Source: Escarpia spicata
Lineage: Eukaryota; Annelida; Polychaeta; Sabellida; Siboglinidae
Direction: 5' to 3'
Assembly (NCBI GenBank): GCA_963995525.1
Contig: OZ023213.1
Location: forward strand, 23,440,865 to 23,504,864
Length of the DNA stretch: 64,000 nucleotides
Shown: piece by piece, positions 58,801 to 64,000 of the stretch
Layout of the letters: each line of letters starts with the position of its first letter
Position numbering within the stretch: position 1 is the first letter of the stretch
The notes under the pieces: generated by a model
The model's input: only the letters and a program-made list of their open reading frames with translations
The model's database searches: none
Told to the model about the DNA's origin: nothing
Program-made: the position numbers and the translations under genes

Positions 58801-59000
58801 NNNNNNNNNNNNNNNNNNNNNNNNNNNNNNNNNNNNNNNNNNNNNNNNNNNNNNNNNNNNNNNNNNNNNNNNNNNNNNNNNNNNNNNNNNNNNNNNNNNN
58901 NNNNNNNNNNNNNNNNNNNNNNNNNNNNNNNNNNNNNNNNNNNNNNNNNNNNNNNNNNNNNNNNNNNNNNNNNNNNNNNNNNNNNNNNNNNNNNNNNNNN
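58801..59000. other. Assembly gap, 200 N
   Basis: Exactly 200 unknown bases directly after the tetranucleotide array, so the array may be longer. The missing N-terminal exon of the CAP gene could also be here. Confidence 0.99.
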
Positions 59001-59420
59001 GTCTTGATGACGCGCCCTGTGTTGACATGTTTCAGGAGACAAATCACTGCTACGGAGCAAAATGGATTTTAAAGAGGAAAATTGGGCTAAGAATAATGTT
59101 AGTGAAACTGTCCCCATTCGACGTGTAACTTATTGGTTTCGAATGTGTTATTTCTCACGCAAAGAAATCAATGCTGCCACCATTTTTTTCACCGAAAGGC
59201 ATGGTGTCTATTCTACGTACCAAAGTTAAATTGATATATAAATCTACGTTAATTTTACGATCGTACATCTACACAAATAACTGCTCCGAATCGCGAACTA
59301 TCAATTTATAATAATTTTATACTATGTGTAATCATAATACTTATCCACTGACATAGTTAATGGTTATTGATATATTATGTAAACCATCTCCTATCACAGG
59401 TCGAAATAATCACGTTTCTC
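59001..59420. other. Probable first intron of the CAP gene
   Basis: No clear coding exon. On the minus strand a T-rich tract ends in GCTCCGTAG (about 59,066), followed by an ATG in AACATGTC running into the gap; it is an acceptor candidate only. Confidence 0.3.
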
Positions 59421-59424
59421 TTAC

Positions 59425-59492
59425 CTTGAGAGAGCCAGAGTCGAGAAACCGCTCACCACTGGTACTTTGGGTCGCTCCCTCCCGTATTTATA
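59425..59492 (-). promoter_or_regulatory. TATA box and probable non-coding first exon of the CAP gene
   Basis: On the minus strand TATAAATA (59492-59485) is followed about 30 bases later by CCAGTGG, a plausible initiator. A short C/T-rich exon follows to a strong donor, CTCAAG|GTAAGA, at 59425/59424. No ATG with an open frame lies in the exon, so it would be 5' UTR. It points at the CAP gene, whose first recognised exon is 10.4 kb away. A CCGTAG acceptor at about 59,066 or sequence in the gap might hold the next exon. Confidence 0.4.
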
Positions 59493-59499
59493 CCACAAC

Positions 59500-59889
59500 T
59501 GCGCGTCACAGGAAAAGAACAGAGCCCTGGCAACACAGCTATTGTAGGAACAAGTTGACTGACGTCTCAGATTGACGAATCCAGCGCCGTTAAAGTTCAC
59601 GCCCTATTATTCAGTTGGAAGTCTATATATAACTGTTCAATTTGACGACATGATAAATATGAAGTAACCTAGTAACCGTGGTAATGTATTAATGAACATT
59701 TCAAATCTTGGTCCTCCTCTATGGCGTTCACAGCAATCGCTTGCCTCTGTAAAACGCGCGAGGCCGCCATAATGATGATGCTGACGATGACTATGACGAT
59801 AGTGATGACGATGATGATGACAGAATCGTTGATTTAATTGCTGCAATTTCCTTGATTAAATGTTACAGTACAAAAACATGCACGCATGC
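59500..59889. other. Upstream region of the putative promoter
   Basis: GAT/GAC-rich words at 59,770-59,825. Phrases such as GATTTAATTGCTGCAATTTC recur 200 bases later in D2, so a short internal tandem duplication is present. No gene. Confidence 0.4.
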
Positions 59890-60970
59890 ACGCACACACA
59901 TTCGCGGCCGCCATAATGATGATGGTGGTGGTTTTAATGATGACGATGATGATGTTGACGATGATGATGACTATGACTGATGACGACGATGGTGGCTATG
60001 ACGTTGGTGATGACGAAGATGAAGACATAGTCCTTGATTTAATTGCTGCAGTTACCTTGATTAAGTGTTACAGTACAGAAATGCATTGCTTTGTGGAATA
60101 CATTATCCATGTGTCGATATGGAATACATTTCAATGTCTCTATTGTTAGGTATAATAACCAATACAGAACACATTGTTTTGAACAGGTTCAATATTATCA
60201 AAATAGTGAGGACATTTAATAAAACATACATTCGCTTAGGATCATGTCAATAACGTAACAACAGGGGGACACGGTATAATGTGGGCGTCTAGCACCGCTA
60301 CGGATATTGCTACAGTCATTCAAATGTACGCACGGTATAAACTCTACGATTACACGAGGATTAATTAATATTTTGTTCAGTAGCGTAATCATTTGGTAGA
60401 AACGTGACAGATTCAGACATGACGAATACTACCCAGTACAAACTAGTCTTGACTTAATGCTGGTAACAAGGTAGTATGTTTCTTTCATAGAACAATATAC
60501 GTAATCAAGGAGCATTCATTTGATGAGGGTACACCACAAGTTACGTAGCGTGTGGATTAAATATTGTGTAATTGAGAACGTGTGTGCTATTATTATACGA
60601 TTGTTTAAGCTCTCCAGGATATACGTCCATGTTCTACATATCTCTACCGATGCATAAGTATAGTATAAATACGTTAACTAAAACTCGCAGTCGGTTTAAT
60701 AAAGAGCGCGAACTTTAATATCATATCGGTATATCTGGTAACTTGGTATAGTGTGAGTAGTTTTATATCACAATGTACAGCACTGGGGTCGAGTTCATAG
60801 TCACTTGGACCACTTAGACAACGGGTATGAATGTATTGTGTGTAAAATTATTATTAATTAAGGTTTAGATTATTGTTATACGTAGTTAGGGTTTGAGTCA
60901 GTCATGCTTGCGGTTAGGGTCAGTTGTATAAATCATAAAGGTAAGTTCGTATAAAGCGCAGTATCCAGTC

Positions 60971-61524
60971 CGCGTGATGGATGGAGATGGGACGAAAGAG
61001 ATCTAGCGGAGGTTGGCAAAGGCGAGTAAAAAGTTGACGGAGATGACGAAGCTGTGGAAAGCAACGAACAAAGATATGAAACTACGAATTATCCGAATCT
61101 GCATATTTCTAACTGCTACGTATGGATGCGAAACCTAAACTCTCAATAAGAACATTACTAAACGTATAAAAGCATTTGCAAACAAGTGTTATAGACCAAT
61201 ATTACGAGTTTCGTGGACTGAACATAGAACTAACGAATCCATCGCAGATGAGCTTGGTGTTATACCCGGGACTTTATTGAACTTTGTAAAGAAGCAGAAA
61301 CTAAGTTATTTCGGCCATTTGAAACGGCATCAATCTCTAGAGAGACTAATAATGGAAGAAAAAGTGGAAGGCAGCAGAAGCAGAGTAAGAACTAGGAGAG
61401 AAGGACACAGAGGAACGGATGGGAGCAGGCGTCTGGCGTGTGGAGAGACTGGCAAACGAAAGAGCTGCCTATAGATAATCCATGAAGGCTGCAACGTCCG
61501 GAAATGGACAAGCAAACCCACCAA
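60971..61524 (+). mobile_element. RTE-like LINE tail inserted in a SINE
   Basis: Reading frames show ATYGCET, RVSWTEHRTNESIADELGV, LLNFVKKQKLSYFGHLKRHQ and SLERLIMEEKVEGSRSR, the usual C-terminus of endonuclease/RT-type LINEs, and end near KAATSGNGQA. A 9-base near duplication (T/C)ATCCAGTC flanks it (60962-60970 and 61525-61533), and the SINE continues on both sides. A frameshift breaks the end of the frame. Confidence 0.8.
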
Positions 61525-61830
61525 CATCCAGTCCTTACGACTGCTCAGAGCGCTTTACATTTATTTTATTCCCTAGCAGTTATGTTGAATCGTATACCAT
61601 ATCGACTTCGCTGGGAAACATTAAGCCACGCTGTACTTAATGCGCGGAAAATATTCGTACACAAATACCAGCCACTGCCTATAGCTAGGTACTCATTCAT
61701 ACAGGTGAGATAACTGCTGTGATGTAGAGTGAATGAACGCGACACGGCAGCAAGACGATTCTAACCCGGAATATCTCGATTGAGAGACCGTTGCTCTACA
61801 TACTGCACTACCGCGCTCTATACAAATAGT
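61525..61830 (-). repeat. SINE in D2, split by the LINE
   Basis: Main part here: GACTGCTCAGAGCGCTTTAC, ATCGACTTCGCTGGGAAACA and GAGAGACCGTTGCTCTACAT. The 3' end is at 60,940-60,970 (AAGGTAAGTTCGTATAAAGC). Confidence 0.75.
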
Positions 61831-62783
61831 TATAGTTAGTTACAGTTATGGGTAGGGTTAGGCTAGCAACGATTACTAAGTCGACCGCCCCCGTAGAGAC
61901 ATGCAATACGTAGCAAATGTTGTCGTTTTCCGCCAAATTTCAGTTGGGCCGAACCAAAATAAATCTAGTAGTTTGTCTGATGTTAACTACACTAAATATC
62001 ACATTTGTGTGGAGCAGTCGACACTTGGTAGGATAATTTTCTTGCGAAACGTGTTATGTCTGACACCAGAAGATCGACGCCAGAGCCAGCTTCAAATTTA
62101 TCGCGTGTCGATTATTATAAATTCCCCCAGCATGGGCGAACTGTGCATGCAGTAGTCGATATGTGCGGCGTGGGAACACCTGTACATTTTGAAAGAAAAG
62201 CCGTGCCTCTTTCGGGGGTGGCTGCACAAATCGCCAGCCATACGTGACCGTTGCATTCAGATGGAAACAGCGTCCCAGTTACGCAATCATGTATTTAACA
62301 GCTTACAACTGAACAAGTCTTTATGGCAACTACAGCTCACCATCTTGCCAGCATGTTATGGATGAATAATTCTAATTACAGTCGACCTCTAATTAATTTG
62401 GGCAATGATGTTGAAAAGGTTTGGCGTTTTTATACTAACCTAGGTGCGTGGTTATGGTAAATGACAAATCACAATTACAACAACATTAAAGACGTCATAT
62501 AGAGGGTTGTTGAGTTCTCAGATATTTGTGATACGTGGTTCAGCCTATAATTTTGTGTGCATTGAAAATAAGTTCAACAAACGCGTTTTTTTAGTTATTA
62601 ATACTGAATATCTCGACACTGTCCTTGACATTTTAATATTGATTTGCATACGTGTGTCCCCGTTATCGTTTTGGTAACCGAGTTATATATTTCACCAGAA
62701 CGTGAATAATTAACTCACACTTCTACAAAACACAGGTAAATATGTTGTGTACAAGTGTCTCTATTGACGGGTTACGAAACATA

Positions 62784-63430
62784 CACCTCTCTATCCCGCA
62801 CACATACAGGTAGCAGTACAATTACACTACACACACACCTCTCTATCCCGCACATATACAAATAGCAGTAGACATGAAAGTAAACACACCTCGCTATGCT
62901 GCACACATGCAGTTAACAGTAAACATATGCGTTTACACAACTCTCTATCCCGGACATTTATAAGTAGCAGTAAACATGACAATACGTACACCTCTCTATC
63001 CAGTACATTAAAAAATTATCAGCAGACATGCCAGTTCACACACACACACACACCTCTATCCCGCACACTTGCAGGTAGCAGTAATCATGACAGTACAAAC
63101 ACCTTTCTATTCTGCACACCAACAAGTAGCAGTGATCATGACAGTATACACCCTTCTCTATACCGATCACCTCTACAAGCAGCAGTAATCACGACAGTAC
63201 AATCACCTCTTGATGGTGCACACCAACAAGTAACAGTAATCATGACAGTACACACCCTTCTCTATACCGATCACCTCTTCAAACAGCAGTAATCACGACA
63301 GTACAACCACCTCTATATTATGCACATCAACAAGTAGCAGTAATCATGACAGTACACACCATTCTCTATCCCGATCACCTCTACAAGCAGCAGTAATCGT
63401 GACAGTACAGACACCTCTCTATGCCGCACA
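62784..63430. repeat. Degenerate minisatellite of about 50 bp
   Basis: Words CACCTCTCTATCCCGCACA and AGTAGCAGTAATCATGACAG alternate at spacings near 50. To the right a double unit appears, with TTCTCTATACCGATCACCTC alternating with a CACCAACAAGTA word. Diverged, so older than the 66- and 79-bp arrays. Confidence 0.85.
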
Positions 63431-63505
63431 TTTACCGATCATACCAGCCAGACAATACAGTACTAGCCTTGCTCCCCGTGCTGATTAAACATATTGTGTA
63501 CGACG

Positions 63506-63508
63506 CAT

Positions 63509-63539
<31 letters not shown>

Positions 63540-63541
63540 CG
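63506..63541. repeat. (CACG)n microsatellite
   Basis: About nine ACGC repeats. Confidence 0.9.
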
Positions 63542-63544
63542 ATT

Positions 63545-64000
63545 CATGCGCTGGCCCCTACACTCTAAGACACAATATGAGACCGTCCATCTTTTAAACA
63601 CAAATTACCAAAGAATCACAATGCCCCATTTACAATAATTATGTCCATTTCCACAACTCCATAATAGTTGTTTTTGTTCACAAATTATACAATGTTAAGG
63701 TAACACAGCGTAAAAGAAGGGAGATCCGTTAGTCGGACCTAGCGATCGGTAATGTTTACAACAATTTATTGAATAACAAATTAAATGCCAACGCCACATG
63801 TACGGTAGCAAGTATGATCAAATAAGTAAATCTTGTTAATTTAACACGTCATTAAATAAACAGTTCAGAATGGCAGTTTTACTCAGCATGCAAATTAAAA
63901 TACCCGAGATCAAATATTTATTGTGCCCTTGACACAAAAAAATATCAATTTAAACAGGATATATTGATTAAATAGTGCCTTCGTGCTTTGCGATTTTGAA
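63545..64000. other. No feature seen
   Basis: AT-rich DNA to the window end without a recognisable exon or element. Confidence 0.4.

Larger units (their letters stand above)
59890..62360. repeat. Second duplication, copy D2
   Basis: Partner of D1. It is longer mainly because an RTE-like LINE tail (60,971-61,524) is inserted into the shared SINE. Confidence 0.85.

Noticed and set aside
60065..62247. Short frames in the D1/D2 duplication
   Set aside because: They are not conserved between the two copies in length or frame, so they look non-coding.

Overview
This is a eukaryotic, metazoan window: GT-AG introns, tRNA-derived SINEs, several kinds of LINE, a Ty3/gypsy relic, hAT- and pogo-like DNA element remains, long micro- and minisatellites, and two assembly gaps of exactly 200 N. 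AT-rich sequence with this repeat mix and a secreted CAP/FN2/ShK/EGF mosaic protein suggests a marine invertebrate, perhaps a mollusc or other lophotrochozoan. No species can be named from the sequence.

Layout. 1-3.4 kb holds the last five exons of a plus-strand gene of unrecognised family, with a poly(A) signal. 6.48-9.03 kb is a 66-bp minisatellite with open frames on both strands. 9.5-13.3 kb is a transposon graveyard: a hAT-like relic, a LINE tail and a gypsy gag-pol relic. 13.5-23.7 kb is a decayed plus-strand copy of the 3' part of the main gene, broken by a large 79-bp satellite, a pogo-type MITE, a CR1/L2-like LINE and a 57-bp minisatellite.

The central gene lies on the minus strand between 48,988 and 38,811. 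Eleven coding exons keep one reading frame across every junction (1,224 nt including the stop). In order they encode a CAP/SCP domain, a fibronectin type II module, a ShK module, two EGF-like modules and a second cysteine-rich ShK-like tail. A TATA box and a likely non-coding first exon lie near 59.4-59.5 kb. The exon carrying the start codon and signal peptide was not found; it may lie in the gap at 58.8-59.0 kb.

The 3' half of this gene and its downstream flank (copy B, 34.7-41.9 kb) is repeated as copy A (24.4-32.6 kb), which has four intact exons (EGF, EGF, Cys-rich, terminal) but no upstream modules. A separate inverted scrap of the first CAP exon plus its intron lies at 34.47-34.67 kb against a LINE. 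The intron between the EGF2 and Cys-rich exons carries a satellite that expanded differently in each copy: 81-bp units in B, 41-bp half-units in A, and about 36 units of 79 bp in the inverted copy.

The right third (49-64 kb) holds no further recognised coding exon. It contains long CT, CACG and GAGT/CTCA arrays, a degenerate LINE, many SINE copies, and a second duplication (49.5-51.2 kb versus 59.9-62.4 kb) in which a LINE is nested inside a SINE.
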